Origin: Streptococcus sp. S784/96/1
GTDB lineage: Bacteria; Bacillota; Bacilli; Lactobacillales; Streptococcaceae
NCBI RefSeq assembly: GCF_902729355.1
Contig: NZ_CACVCC010000015.1
Span: 1-60,160, forward strand
Reading direction: 5' to 3'
Length of the DNA stretch: 60,160 nucleotides
A model generated the notes under the pieces. That model was not told the DNA's origin, searched no databases, and saw only the letters and a program-made list of their open reading frames with translations. Of this stretch, positions 17,188 through 26,680 are shown one piece after another; the stretch's first letter is position 1, and every line of letters begins with the position of its first letter. The translations under genes were made by a program, and so were the position numbers.

Positions 17188-17583
17188 CGATGAATATAAA
17201 GGATATCAATATAATCTGTTCCTAAACGCTTCAAACTCGCCTCTACTTGATTAATAATTGACTTTCGTGATAAACCTTTTATATTTTCCCCTCATGGAGA
17301 CCATATCCGAAAAACACTTTTGTCGCCATAACAACTTCGTTGTGATCTGCAAAATCATGCAAAGCACGCCCTAAATATTCTTCACTAGTCCCTTTACCAT
17401 AAACATTTGTAGTGTCAAAAAATTAATTCCCATATCCAAGGCTTTTTTAATAATCACACGTGATTTTTCTTCATCAAGCAACCATTTCCAACGAAAGCTT
17501 TGACTGGCATCGCCAAGGCTCATACAAGCACGACAGATTTTTGATACTTCTAATCCAGTATTTCAGAATTTTGTGTATTCCAT
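17188..17583 (-). pseudogene. Aldo/keto reductase, truncated and frameshifted
   Basis: From an ATG at 17583, with GGAGG before it, the sequence reads as the N-terminal third of an aldo/keto reductase: MEYTKF, then GLEVSKIC, KALDMGINFF, then after shifts DTTNVYGKGTSEEYLGRAL and [20 protein letters not shown]. The TIM-barrel start and catalytic Tyr region (NVYG) are clear. It has a stop at codon 7, a frameshift near 17422 and another near 17295, and ends abruptly at about 17187. It sits 54 bases downstream of the metal-hydrolase gene on the same strand, so it was probably the last member of the beta-glucoside operon before the adjacent foreign block replaced its 3' end. Confidence 0.75.
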
Positions 17584-17636
17584 AATTTCCTCCAACATCA
17601 TAACAAGGTTTGAATTGAGTTCAAGCAGATAACTTC

Positions 17637-18464
17637 TTACAGACTAACCACTTTATTTTTTAAAACCAATCTTTGTCCCACATTTAACGCATGTACCCTT
17701 TCTGGATTAACAACATCCGTCAATAATTTTTCCGGATTTCCATTAAATGTATTCCAATCAGGAGCATCGACACTTCCCCAGTGAATACAAATTAATTCCG
17801 CTTTAGGGTAAGTATTAGCTAATTTAACAGCACCTTCATAAGTAATATGCCAATCATTATCACTAAAATCAAACAGAATAACGGCTGGATCAGGCATATT
17901 TAAATGCTCCGGAAGCAAACGTGAATCACTCGGTAACCAGATAGCACCATCTGGCGTATCCATCCAGTAACCCAAATACTCTTCCTCACGCCACTCACGG
18001 TACTTATATTTTTCCAATCCATTTTGCCAGTTGTGCTTGGTTGGTGTTGGAGTGACAAGAGTATTGCCTATCGGAAATGGCTGCCCTAGTGAACACTCTT
18101 GTGTTGGGTAACCTTTTTCTATCATGACCTCTGAGACATAAGGAGGTGCATAATAAGCTTTAGTAACCGTTTTGATATTTGCCAGAGTCTCAAAACTTAA
18201 ATGATCACCATCAATATGACTAATCAGTAGACTATCAACCTTTGGAATGGCTGTGCTTTCAATCGGCAGATCAATTAGTAAAGGCATATCAAATCCATCT
18301 AAAATCGGATCAATTAAAATAATGTGACCGCAACTATTAATTAAGATACTGGCATTACCTAACCAACGAATCTCCGTGTGCGATATAGCCACAAACGCTT
18401 CTTGGGTAATTTTTTCTGTTGCAAAAGGCATGGCTTGTCCATGCGAACTATATGATAATTTCAT
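17637..18464 (-). CDS. UlaG-like metallo-beta-lactamase-fold hydrolase
   Basis: 275 residues. The MBL-fold core is visible: GNASILINSCGHIILIDP, then the metal motif SHIDGDHLS (HxDxDH form, about residue 82), TKHNW near 140 and a late CIHWGS near 230. This arrangement fits the UlaG-like/L-ascorbate-6-phosphate lactonase-related branch, soluble and cytoplasmic. It starts one base after the MFS stop with GGGAG in the right place, so the two are translationally coupled. Its presence in a beta-glucoside operon suggests action on a released aglycone, lactone or phosphosugar derivative; the substrate is unknown. Confidence 0.8.
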   Translation of the reverse strand: MKLSYSSHGQAMPFATEKITQEAFVAISHTEIRWLGNASILINSCGHIILIDPILDGFDMPLLIDLPIESTAIPKVDSLLISHIDGDHLSFETLANIKTVTKAYYAPPYVSEVMIEKGYPTQECSLGQPFPIGNTLVTPTPTKHNWQNGLEKYKYREWREEEYLGYWMDTPDGAIWLPSDSRLLPEHLNMPDPAVILFDFSDNDWHITYEGAVKLANTYPKAELICIHWGSVDAPDWNTFNGNPEKLLTDVVNPERVHALNVGQRLVLKNKVVSL

Positions 18465-18465
18465 C

Positions 18466-19680
18466 TCATTTCTCCCTTACCATTTTTCTCCTATAAAAAG
18501 CTGAAAATAAACTTATTGTGCTGATCAAAAGAAAGACAACAAGCACTATCAGTGTCGGAAAGTAACTTCCTGTAAAATCATAAATGTAACCAATGATTGA
18601 AAAAGCTAAAGCCGCACCCAAGTTCCCCGCGAAGGAAATAATCGGGAATCGTTTCCCATAGGCTTCATCTCCAAAAATATCGCGCGTTACTAACGCTAGT
18701 GATACACTGCCTAAGCCATAACAAGATCCAAAAAGAAATGCTGCCAATAATAAGAAAACCGTTAACTGTGTTTGCATCAATAGCAGATTCCCTAAAAGTG
18801 CTAGCGCCAGCAGAACAGTGGTTGCTTTTAAGGACCCGAAGCGGTCACTTAAAGCGCCAATCACCAACTTAGAAATAATATTACCTAGCATCCCCATTGA
18901 TAAAAGGCTAGCTCCTAAGGTCACCGATAACCCAACGCTTGCAGCATATCCTGGTAAATGCTGGGTCATACTCGACATAAATCCGATTAAGCTGGCAAAG
19001 ACTAATAAAGCTCCTAATAAAAGACCTGTTGACGGATTCTTATCCTGAGACATAATAACTTGATCGTTTTTCAATGATTGTTTTCCATAAGTTTCACTAC
19101 CTTCATCTTCTGGAGTCATCGTAAAAGGATAAAGAATAGCCGGTAGGCAAAGCAAGCCAATCAGTAGCGCTTCAAAACCATAAGCTCCTCGCCACCCTAT
19201 ATGGACAATAACCCCTGAAAAGATAGGTGAAAATACAGTACCCACTAACCCAGAAAATCCTAACGCAATACTCGTAGCCAACCCGTTTTTTTCTTTAAAC
19301 CACTGATTAATAATCAACGTGATTGTTACAATTGAAAACATACCTGTTGAAAACCCTCGAATGGCTCCTAAAATATAAAACTGCCATAGATGACTTGAGA
19401 TAGCCATTAAAGCTGTTCCTAAAACCGCCATAACAACAGAAAAGGTTAAAACTAGTTTTAAAGGATAGCGACTTAGTAAATTTGGTACAAATAAGGCACT
19501 AATCGCAGTCACTAAAGAAAATATGGTCATGTGGAAAGCAAAGGCACCTCTTAGCATTCCCAAATCTTCAGAAACCACTGTATAAAAGACTCCTGAGGTG
19601 TTAATCGATACTCCAATAGCTGCTGCGGCAAGTCCACATAAAACAGCTAAAACGGTCCAAGCCTTGTGATACCGACGCAT
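18466..19680 (-). CDS. MFS transporter, oxalate/formate antiporter-like
   Basis: About 404 residues and 12 membrane helices with a central charged loop (about 195-220, TPEDEGSETYGKQ). The first helix pair AAAIGVSINTSGVFYTVVSE and GAIRGFSTGMFSIVTITLIINQWF resemble the OFA group of the major facilitator superfamily, which exchanges small organic acids. Of the possible starts I prefer the ATG at 19680, because AAGGTG lies just before it; an earlier ATG overlaps the stop of the glucosidase gene by one base. It is third in the PTS-GH1-MFS-MBL operon. Import of a sugar does not need it, so export of a product is the more likely role. Confidence 0.8.
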   Translation of the reverse strand: MRRYHKAWTVLAVLCGLAAAAIGVSINTSGVFYTVVSEDLGMLRGAFAFHMTIFSLVTAISALFVPNLLSRYPLKLVLTFSVVMAVLGTALMAISSHLWQFYILGAIRGFSTGMFSIVTITLIINQWFKEKNGLATSIALGFSGLVGTVFSPIFSGVIVHIGWRGAYGFEALLIGLLCLPAILYPFTMTPEDEGSETYGKQSLKNDQVIMSQDKNPSTGLLLGALLVFASLIGFMSSMTQHLPGYAASVGLSVTLGASLLSMGMLGNIISKLVIGALSDRFGSLKATTVLLALALLGNLLLMQTQLTVFLLLAAFLFGSCYGLGSVSLALVTRDIFGDEAYGKRFPIISFAGNLGAALAFSIIGYIYDFTGSYFPTLIVLVVFLLISTISLFSAFYRRKMVREK

Positions 19681-19700
19681 CATGTCACCTTCTTTCTTCA

Positions 19701-21125
<1,425 letters not shown>

Positions 21126-21188
21126 CTAATCTTCTCTCCTTCTACTTTAATCAGTTTATCTCCTTGTGAATATAAGAAAATAAATAGG

Positions 21189-23039
21189 TTACACTCTAAC
21201 TTCGAGGACAAGTTCACCTGTACTTTTTTGACCATCTGCCACTTGATCAATCTGTGAAAAACTTGCCGTATTGGTTACAACCACAGGAATTTGTGTCCCA
21301 TAACCAGCTTCTGTAATATTATCCAACTCAAAACTAATCAGCTTTTGCCCCTGGCTAACATATTCCCCTTCTGAAACGTAGGTTTCAAAAAATTGTCCAT
21401 TTAATTCAACCGTATTTAATCCAATATGGATAAGCAGTTCCACACCACTATCCGATACCAAACCAATAGCATGTTTGGTTGGAAATACTGTCATTACTGT
21501 TCCATCAAATGGCGCTGTTACTAGTTCACTATCCGGTTCAATCGCGAATCCCTTCCCTAAAGCTTCAGAAGCAAAAACAGGATCTGAAACCTGATTCAAA
21601 GGAATCACACGACCTGAGATAGGAGTGACGACAGTTGTATCAGCAATGGTAAGAGTTTTTGTAGCAGGTTCTTCAATGCTAACTTTTTCAAAACGAAGGG
21701 ACAAGAAATAAGTGATGATTGCAGTTGACACAATCGTAATCCCCATCGCAATTAAAATATTAACGAAGAAAAACATGGTATTATCGCCAATATATAGCAA
21801 GACCGCTGGCAAACCTGAAGACCCTGTTGCAAAACGGTGAACTTGCATGATTCCCGCATAAAGTCCTCCTAGGCCTCCACCAGCCATTGAAGCATACAAG
21901 GGGTATTTTTTAGGAAGACTCACACCATATAGAATTGGTTCAGTAATCCCCATATATCCTGTAATAGCTCCTGAGGTTGCTATTTGTTTTAATTTTTTAT
22001 CTTTTGTTCTCATCGCAACAACTGCTGCAGCTGTTGCTTGTGCCATGTTAGAGCAAAGTGCCCCTGGCCCAAAAATACTGTCATATCCAAGTTGAGCCAT
22101 TTGCATAACTCCCAGGGGGGCTATACCATTATGAATCCCAAACATTACCATTACTGGCAAAAGCCCTCCAATAAAAACCGCTGGTAACCAACTTGCTGTC
22201 TCAGACAGGTAAGTAAATACCATCGCAAGCCCTTGCCCAATTAAAGCACCAATTGGTCCAAGAATAGAGAAAGCTAAAGTTCCCATAATGAGAAAGGTAA
22301 GCATGGGGACAAAAACTAATTCTACAGATTTTGGAATTATCCGATTAAGCCATTTTTCAACATACGATTGCACAAAAACAACCAGAATAGCCGGAATAAC
22401 CGATGACGTATAAGTTGCTAAGGTAAACGGAATCACATTGAAAAATCTGACTGCTTCGCCTGTTGTTACCAAATTAATCCAGTTAGGATGTAACATCATT
22501 GCAATCACACCTACTGCTAAAATAGGATTAGCTTTTAATTTCTGAGCCGTTGTAACAGCTAAAATCAATGGTAAGAAATAAAAAACACCATCAGCAAAGG
22601 TATTTAACATGACATAGGTTTGAGAAGTGTTATCAATAACTTTGAAAACCATCAAAAGTGCCAAGACAGCCTTTACCATTCCAGCCCCGGAAAGTGCTGG
22701 AATCACCGGTTGAAAAGCACCCGCTACGAAATCAATGATTTGTTGCACAAAAGGCGATGTTTCCTGCTCTCCTTCATCCTGAGAAAGTTCCCATAAGATA
22801 AAACTCACTTCTTCAAAAACATCCTTAACATGCGTTCCAATAACAACTTGGTGAACACCAGCATTAACCAAATACATACTAACACCATCTAAGTGCTCTA
22901 ATTCCTCTTTTTGGACAAGTTGCGCTTCTTTTAGTTTAAAGCGTAAACGCGTTTGACAATGGTAAACATCAGCAATATTATTTTTACCACCTAGTTGCGT
23001 AATAATGTTCTTTGCCAATTCATGATATTGCTTAGCCAT
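21189..23039 (-). CDS. PTS beta-glucoside transporter EIIBCA
   Basis: 616 residues with all three domains fused in BglF order. IIB (1-85) has its phospho-cysteine in VYHCQTRLRF (Cys28). IIC (about 100-460) has ten or so helices and the conserved GITEPILYGV loop. IIA (about 480-616) has its phospho-histidine in ELLIHIGLNTVELNG. It imports and phosphorylates beta-glucosides such as arbutin- or salicin-type compounds. First gene of the operon, with AAAGGAG before the ATG. Its promoter -10 (TATACT, near 23090) has no good -35, which would fit positive control by the divergent RpiR-type regulator. Confidence 0.93.
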   Translation of the reverse strand: MAKQYHELAKNIITQLGGKNNIADVYHCQTRLRFKLKEAQLVQKEELEHLDGVSMYLVNAGVHQVVIGTHVKDVFEEVSFILWELSQDEGEQETSPFVQQIIDFVAGAFQPVIPALSGAGMVKAVLALLMVFKVIDNTSQTYVMLNTFADGVFYFLPLILAVTTAQKLKANPILAVGVIAMMLHPNWINLVTTGEAVRFFNVIPFTLATYTSSVIPAILVVFVQSYVEKWLNRIIPKSVELVFVPMLTFLIMGTLAFSILGPIGALIGQGLAMVFTYLSETASWLPAVFIGGLLPVMVMFGIHNGIAPLGVMQMAQLGYDSIFGPGALCSNMAQATAAAVVAMRTKDKKLKQIATSGAITGYMGITEPILYGVSLPKKYPLYASMAGGGLGGLYAGIMQVHRFATGSSGLPAVLLYIGDNTMFFFVNILIAMGITIVSTAIITYFLSLRFEKVSIEEPATKTLTIADTTVVTPISGRVIPLNQVSDPVFASEALGKGFAIEPDSELVTAPFDGTVMTVFPTKHAIGLVSDSGVELLIHIGLNTVELNGQFFETYVSEGEYVSQGQKLISFELDNITEAGYGTQIPVVVTNTASFSQIDQVADGQKSTGELVLEVRV

Positions 23040-23204
23040 AAAAAATCTCCTTTAAATTACTGCAATCATTTTTGTAATTTCTTACCCTCAGTATATCCCA
23101 GCTGTTGGACAAGGGCTAGCTTTTTTGCTAAACTTGGAATACGGTTTCAAAAAAACACTCAAAATAGCCTCAAATCGTGAAATGAAGTGAAATAAGGAGG
23201 TGCT

Positions 23205-24056
23205 ATGTTACAAGCGATAAAAGATTATACTGCCAATGGACAAACATCAAAAGCCGTTATTGCAACATTTCTATTAGAAAACTTAGGCACCATTGAACAT
23301 TTTTCACTGGAAGAACTAGCTACCGCAACCTTTACCTCAAAAGCTAGTTTAGTTCGTTTTGCTCAATCTCTCGGTTACAAAGGATGGACCGATTTTCTCC
23401 CTGCTCTGCTATCCGAACGTTATTATTCTGATACGCACTATTCAGATGTTGACCACAATCTTCCTTTTAACGAAGATGATGACCTTGCTTCTATCATCCA
23501 AAAAATTGCAACTGTTGAAAAAGAAAGCATTCAAGACACTGCTGATAAGATTAGACCAGAAGATCTCGATAAAGCAGCAGACTTAATCAAAAAAGCCAAA
23601 CGAGTGGTTCTCTTCGGCCTTAGTCCCAATGAATATTTAGGCTATCTTTTCAGACGGAAAATGCTCACCATTGGTAAAATTATTGAAATTGGACATTCAG
23701 GAGAATTTGGGTTAACAAGTTCGTCGCTCCAAGAAGATGATCTTGCCATTATTATCTCTTATTCTGGTAATTCTGAAACCATGGAGAGCCTTCGCTACAT
23801 TCCTTTATTAAAAGCCAAGAAGACAAAAATCATTGCCCTAACCAGTGAAAGTGGAGATTTGCTCAAAGAAGCTGCTGACACAACCTTTCTTCTATGTACC
23901 AAAGAAGATAAATTCAAAAAAATTGGAAACTTCTCAACTGAAGAATCCATCTTATTTATTCTTAACACACTATATGCCACCTATTTTAAAAAAGATTTTT
24001 TCTCTAATTATGTCAAGAAAATCAATTTATCCAGTAAGCTAGAACAGGGAAGGTAA
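23205..24056 (+). CDS. MurR/RpiR-family transcriptional regulator
   Basis: 283 residues. An N-terminal HTH_6 domain (EELATATFTSKASLVRFAQS, residues 33-52) is followed by a SIS phosphosugar-binding domain (VVLFGLSPNEYLGYL near 130; IIISYSGNSETMES near 185). Regulators of this family sense a phosphosugar through the SIS domain. It is divergent from the PTS operon, 165 bases away, which points to local control. AAGGAGGTGCT precedes the ATG. A TAGC-TTTTTT-GCTA inverted repeat in the intergenic region is a weak operator candidate. Confidence 0.93.
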   Translation: MLQAIKDYTANGQTSKAVIATFLLENLGTIEHFSLEELATATFTSKASLVRFAQSLGYKGWTDFLPALLSERYYSDTHYSDVDHNLPFNEDDDLASIIQKIATVEKESIQDTADKIRPEDLDKAADLIKKAKRVVLFGLSPNEYLGYLFRRKMLTIGKIIEIGHSGEFGLTSSSLQEDDLAIIISYSGNSETMESLRYIPLLKAKKTKIIALTSESGDLLKEAADTTFLLCTKEDKFKKIGNFSTEESILFILNTLYATYFKKDFFSNYVKKINLSSKLEQGR

Positions 24057-24079
24057 ACACGCAAAGAGATAATCACTCT

Positions 24080-24122
24080 CTAAAAAGCCTAAAATCCATC
24101 AGTCGGATTCTAGGCTTTTTAG
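24080..24122 (+). terminator. Terminator of the rpiR-family gene
   Basis: CTAAAAAGCCTAAAATCC pairs with GGATTCTAGGCTTTTTAG; A- and T-rich ends make it usable from both sides. Confidence 0.85.
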
Positions 24123-24152
24123 TATTTGGTAATATCTTTTGAATGGCTATCT

Positions 24153-24335
24153 TTATCTATGAGTTTTATCTTGTTGATATTGTTTGTAAAAGCGAACACC
24201 ACTGACCAAAGTAAACGTCAACCAAATCAATCCTAACCAAGTTTTAGCTAACAAAACATTATGAATCGTTAAATAGCTGCCGCAGGCAATCATGACCAGA
24301 TAAGACCAATAGTTTTTTAGAAATGATACCATCAT
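24153..24335 (-). CDS. Small two-helix membrane protein, unknown function
   Basis: 60 residues with two probable membrane helices (about 5-25, YWSYLVMIACGSYLTI; about 32-50, WLGLIWLTFTLVSGV) and a basic tail. The strong ribosome-binding site AAGGAGGTTA just before the double ATG argues that it is real. It lies 18 bases after the nucleoside phosphorylase gene on the same strand and probably shares its transcript. Small proteins with this layout are common in streptococci; I do not recognise a named family. Confidence 0.7.
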   Translation of the reverse strand: MMVSFLKNYWSYLVMIACGSYLTIHNVLLAKTWLGLIWLTFTLVSGVRFYKQYQQDKTHR

Positions 24336-24353
24336 TAACCTCCTTAAAATAAA

Positions 24354-25124
24354 TTATGACAACTCTTCCGCAATCTTTAAGGCTACATCAAAGAAGCGAA
24401 GCAAGTTATCCTCATCATGCCCATCACGCGCATCCCAGCCATTATCCACATCAACATAGTCTGAGGTGTAAAAGAAATGGTAGACATCAGCCGCACGATA
24501 CTGCGCCCAAGCTGCCACAGAAGCCCATTCCATATCAACCACCTGAGCTCCTGCTGCCATACGACGTTTAACCTTTTCTGGCGTCTCACGGTAAAAGGCA
24601 TCCGTTGTCCAAGCCTTGGTCTGAGTATGGGGAATATGGTGATTATCCAAAATAGCTGCAAAGTGCTCCATGTGCTCAGTTGAATACCCAATCTCCTCAG
24701 AAGTTGGCGCATAGTGATAAGAGATTCCCTCATCACGCAGACTAGACGTCGGTAAAATAATTTTATTGGACTCCAAATCACCATCCAAAACACCACAAGT
24801 TCCAAAAATAATAAAGTTTTTAAAGCCAGATACTTTCAACTCTTCCAAGGTTCCAACTAAAGCTGGCCCACCAAGAAGCGCCTTCATCACAGCCACCTTT
24901 TTGCCCTTATGCTCATAAATGTACCAAGGATGTTTGCCATTGATATTAGACTTATAACCACCTTGGTAAACACCATCCTGCTCTGTAATTAAACGAAACA
25001 AGGTTCCTGAAAAGGGCATGATAATCGTATCACAAATTTCCGTAATCCCAATCTCACCTTTGACCGTTAATAAATCCTCTGGCTCAATCACGGCCTTGGT
25101 GTTTTCAAATTCTTCTAGTAGCAT
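24354..25124 (-). CDS. Nucleoside phosphorylase (PNP/UDP family 1)
   Basis: 256 residues. The phosphorylase fold is shown by ALLGGPALVGTLEEL, FIIFGTCGVLDGDL (phosphate/ribose site, about residue 105) and VVDMEWASVAAWA (about 195), the conserved DMEW/ET segment contacting the ribose. FYTSDYVDVDNGWDARDGHD near the C-terminus departs from classical uridine phosphorylase, so the nucleoside is uncertain. The ATG was chosen because AGGAGG lies six bases before it. It is followed by the small membrane protein gene. Confidence 0.85.
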   Translation of the reverse strand: MLLEEFENTKAVIEPEDLLTVKGEIGITEICDTIIMPFSGTLFRLITEQDGVYQGGYKSNINGKHPWYIYEHKGKKVAVMKALLGGPALVGTLEELKVSGFKNFIIFGTCGVLDGDLESNKIILPTSSLRDEGISYHYAPTSEEIGYSTEHMEHFAAILDNHHIPHTQTKAWTTDAFYRETPEKVKRRMAAGAQVVDMEWASVAAWAQYRAADVYHFFYTSDYVDVDNGWDARDGHDEDNLLRFFDVALKIAEELS

Positions 25125-25159
25125 AGGCAACCTCCTAAGTGTATTGATTTATTATAAAC

Positions 25160-25195
25160 AAAAGCTCCGAAAATCACAACGACTTTTGGAGCTCT
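25160..25195 (-). terminator. Terminator of the pnp-sseB-cysE transcript
   Basis: On the minus strand, AGAGCTCC pairs with GGAGCTTT, followed by TGTTTATAAT. Confidence 0.65.
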
Positions 25196-25305
25196 GCTTT
25201 ATTTTTAATGAGTTGAGATCATTTAGTTAAGGCAATGATATTCCGAAAAAGATTTCCTGATATTATTCTTCTTAAAACCGAAGTCAAAAATAATAATTCT
25301 ATTTC

Positions 25306-25923
25306 TCACAATCCTGCTGAACGATGGCTCGCCTCACGCAATTCTTCTAATTTTCTGAGATAATGTTCACGATGATCTTCCAAATCGTGGATGACCTCGT
25401 CATCCTTTTTCCCATGGACACGCACAATTTTTGCTGGCATGCCAACAACAGTAACATTAGCTGGTACATCTGCTAGCACAACTGCGGCTGCACCCACTTT
25501 AGCATTCTCACCAATTTCAATAGGTCCAATCACCTGAGCGTGTGCCGAAACAAGAGCACCCTTACGCACTGTTGGATGGCGTTTGCCCACATCCTTACCA
25601 GTTCCACCGAGAGTTACACCATGATAAAGCATAACACCCTCTTCGACAATTGCTGTTTCTCCGATTACCAATCCAGCCCCATGGTCAATGAAGACTCCTG
25701 GCGCTATCTGAGCTCCCGGATGAATTTCAATATGAGTCCAAAAACGCCAAAACTGGCTGTGCATCCGTGCCATTAATCGAAAATTATGATTCCAGAGCCA
25801 ATGTGACAAACGGTGCGCAGCCAAGGCTTTCAATCCAGGATAGGTTAAGAGAACTTCAAGGCTATTACGAGCCGCTGGATCAAGTTCTTTAACAATATTG
25901 ATACTTTTTTTCCACCAGCCCAT
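25306..25923 (-). CDS. cysE: Serine O-acetyltransferase
   Basis: 205 residues. An N-terminal helical part (1-65) is followed by the left-handed beta-helix of hexapeptide repeats: FIDHGAGLVIGETAIVEEG (catalytic His/Asp pair), LYHGVTLGGTGK, IGENAKVGAAAVVLADVPAN. It makes O-acetylserine from serine and acetyl-CoA, the first step of cysteine synthesis. It follows the SseB-like gene by nine bases in the pnp operon. In many streptococci cysS follows closely; here the two are separated by the ~9 kb accessory block. Confidence 0.95.
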   Translation of the reverse strand: MGWWKKSINIVKELDPAARNSLEVLLTYPGLKALAAHRLSHWLWNHNFRLMARMHSQFWRFWTHIEIHPGAQIAPGVFIDHGAGLVIGETAIVEEGVMLYHGVTLGGTGKDVGKRHPTVRKGALVSAHAQVIGPIEIGENAKVGAAAVVLADVPANVTVVGMPAKIVRVHGKKDDEVIHDLEDHREHYLRKLEELREASHRSAGL

Positions 25924-25932
25924 AGTTCCCTC

Positions 25933-26679
25933 CTACTTAATATCTTCCCACTTCACTAAAATTTGTTTATCATCAAAAGAATCGATCACTATACCAATGG
26001 TGTCTGAAATCTCATTTTCTCCGTCTACAGGTGACTTGATATCTTGCAGCGTCCACGCAACCACAATACCATTAGCTTGTTTAAATCGCCCCCCGAAGTC
26101 ATCCTCACGATACCATTTGGCAAAACTAGTCATATTTGAAAATACTGGAACAAAGCTATTTCCTTCTTGATTTGATAAAGTAGGGAAAAGTCTATCACTA
26201 GAGCCATCGGTATTTGGATGTACAAAAACTGGCACTAGGTAATATTTTTCTAGCAAAATTGCTTGGATATTGTTATCTCCCATCACCTGATTAAGAATTG
26301 TCGTATAATGATTGACAAAAGCGATTAATTCACTGGATTGAAAAATACTTGAATTTCCCATGTCTCCTTCTTTTTTCAGATTAAAGACGATACCTGAAAG
26401 TTGTTTCACGATGACCTCTTCTAGAATGCCAAGCGTTTTTCGTTCACCCCAATGTTGTTCACGAGCGCTAGCTTGTTGCGCTTTAAAGGTTTCAAGATCA
26501 GATTCATCTGTAAAAACTGGCGTGACCTTTTTGCCATCAATCTCTAGAGCATACGGTTTATCGCTTGCTAGCACCTCTTGGCCATGAAGCCCCATAACAA
26601 AAGACATGATGCTCAAAAAATCAGTTGGATCTGCAATAAAATCACGGAGTTGTTGGTCAAGTTTTCCTAATCCAGTCAT
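25933..26679 (-). CDS. SseB-family-like protein, unknown function
   Basis: About 248 residues from the ATG giving MTGLGKLDQQ; the start lies one base past the pnp stop, with AAAGG overlapping the pnp end. The N-terminal half has the layout I associate with SseB N-terminal domains (LRDFIADPTDFLSIMSF, YALEIDGKKVTPVFTDESDLE near residue 60). No catalytic motif or membrane segment. Sandwiched between pnp and cysE in a coupled operon, as in other streptococci. The family assignment is moderate, the function unknown. Confidence 0.7.
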   Translation of the reverse strand: MTGLGKLDQQLRDFIADPTDFLSIMSFVMGLHGQEVLASDKPYALEIDGKKVTPVFTDESDLETFKAQQASAREQHWGERKTLGILEEVIVKQLSGIVFNLKKEGDMGNSSIFQSSELIAFVNHYTTILNQVMGDNNIQAILLEKYYLVPVFVHPNTDGSSDRLFPTLSNQEGNSFVPVFSNMTSFAKWYREDDFGGRFKQANGIVVAWTLQDIKSPVDGENEISDTIGIVIDSFDDKQILVKWEDIK

Positions 26680-26680
26680 C

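Noticed and set aside
24080..24122. Small RNA between the RpiR-type gene and the small membrane protein
   Set aside because: The hairpin is fully explained as a bidirectional terminator; no promoter was seen.
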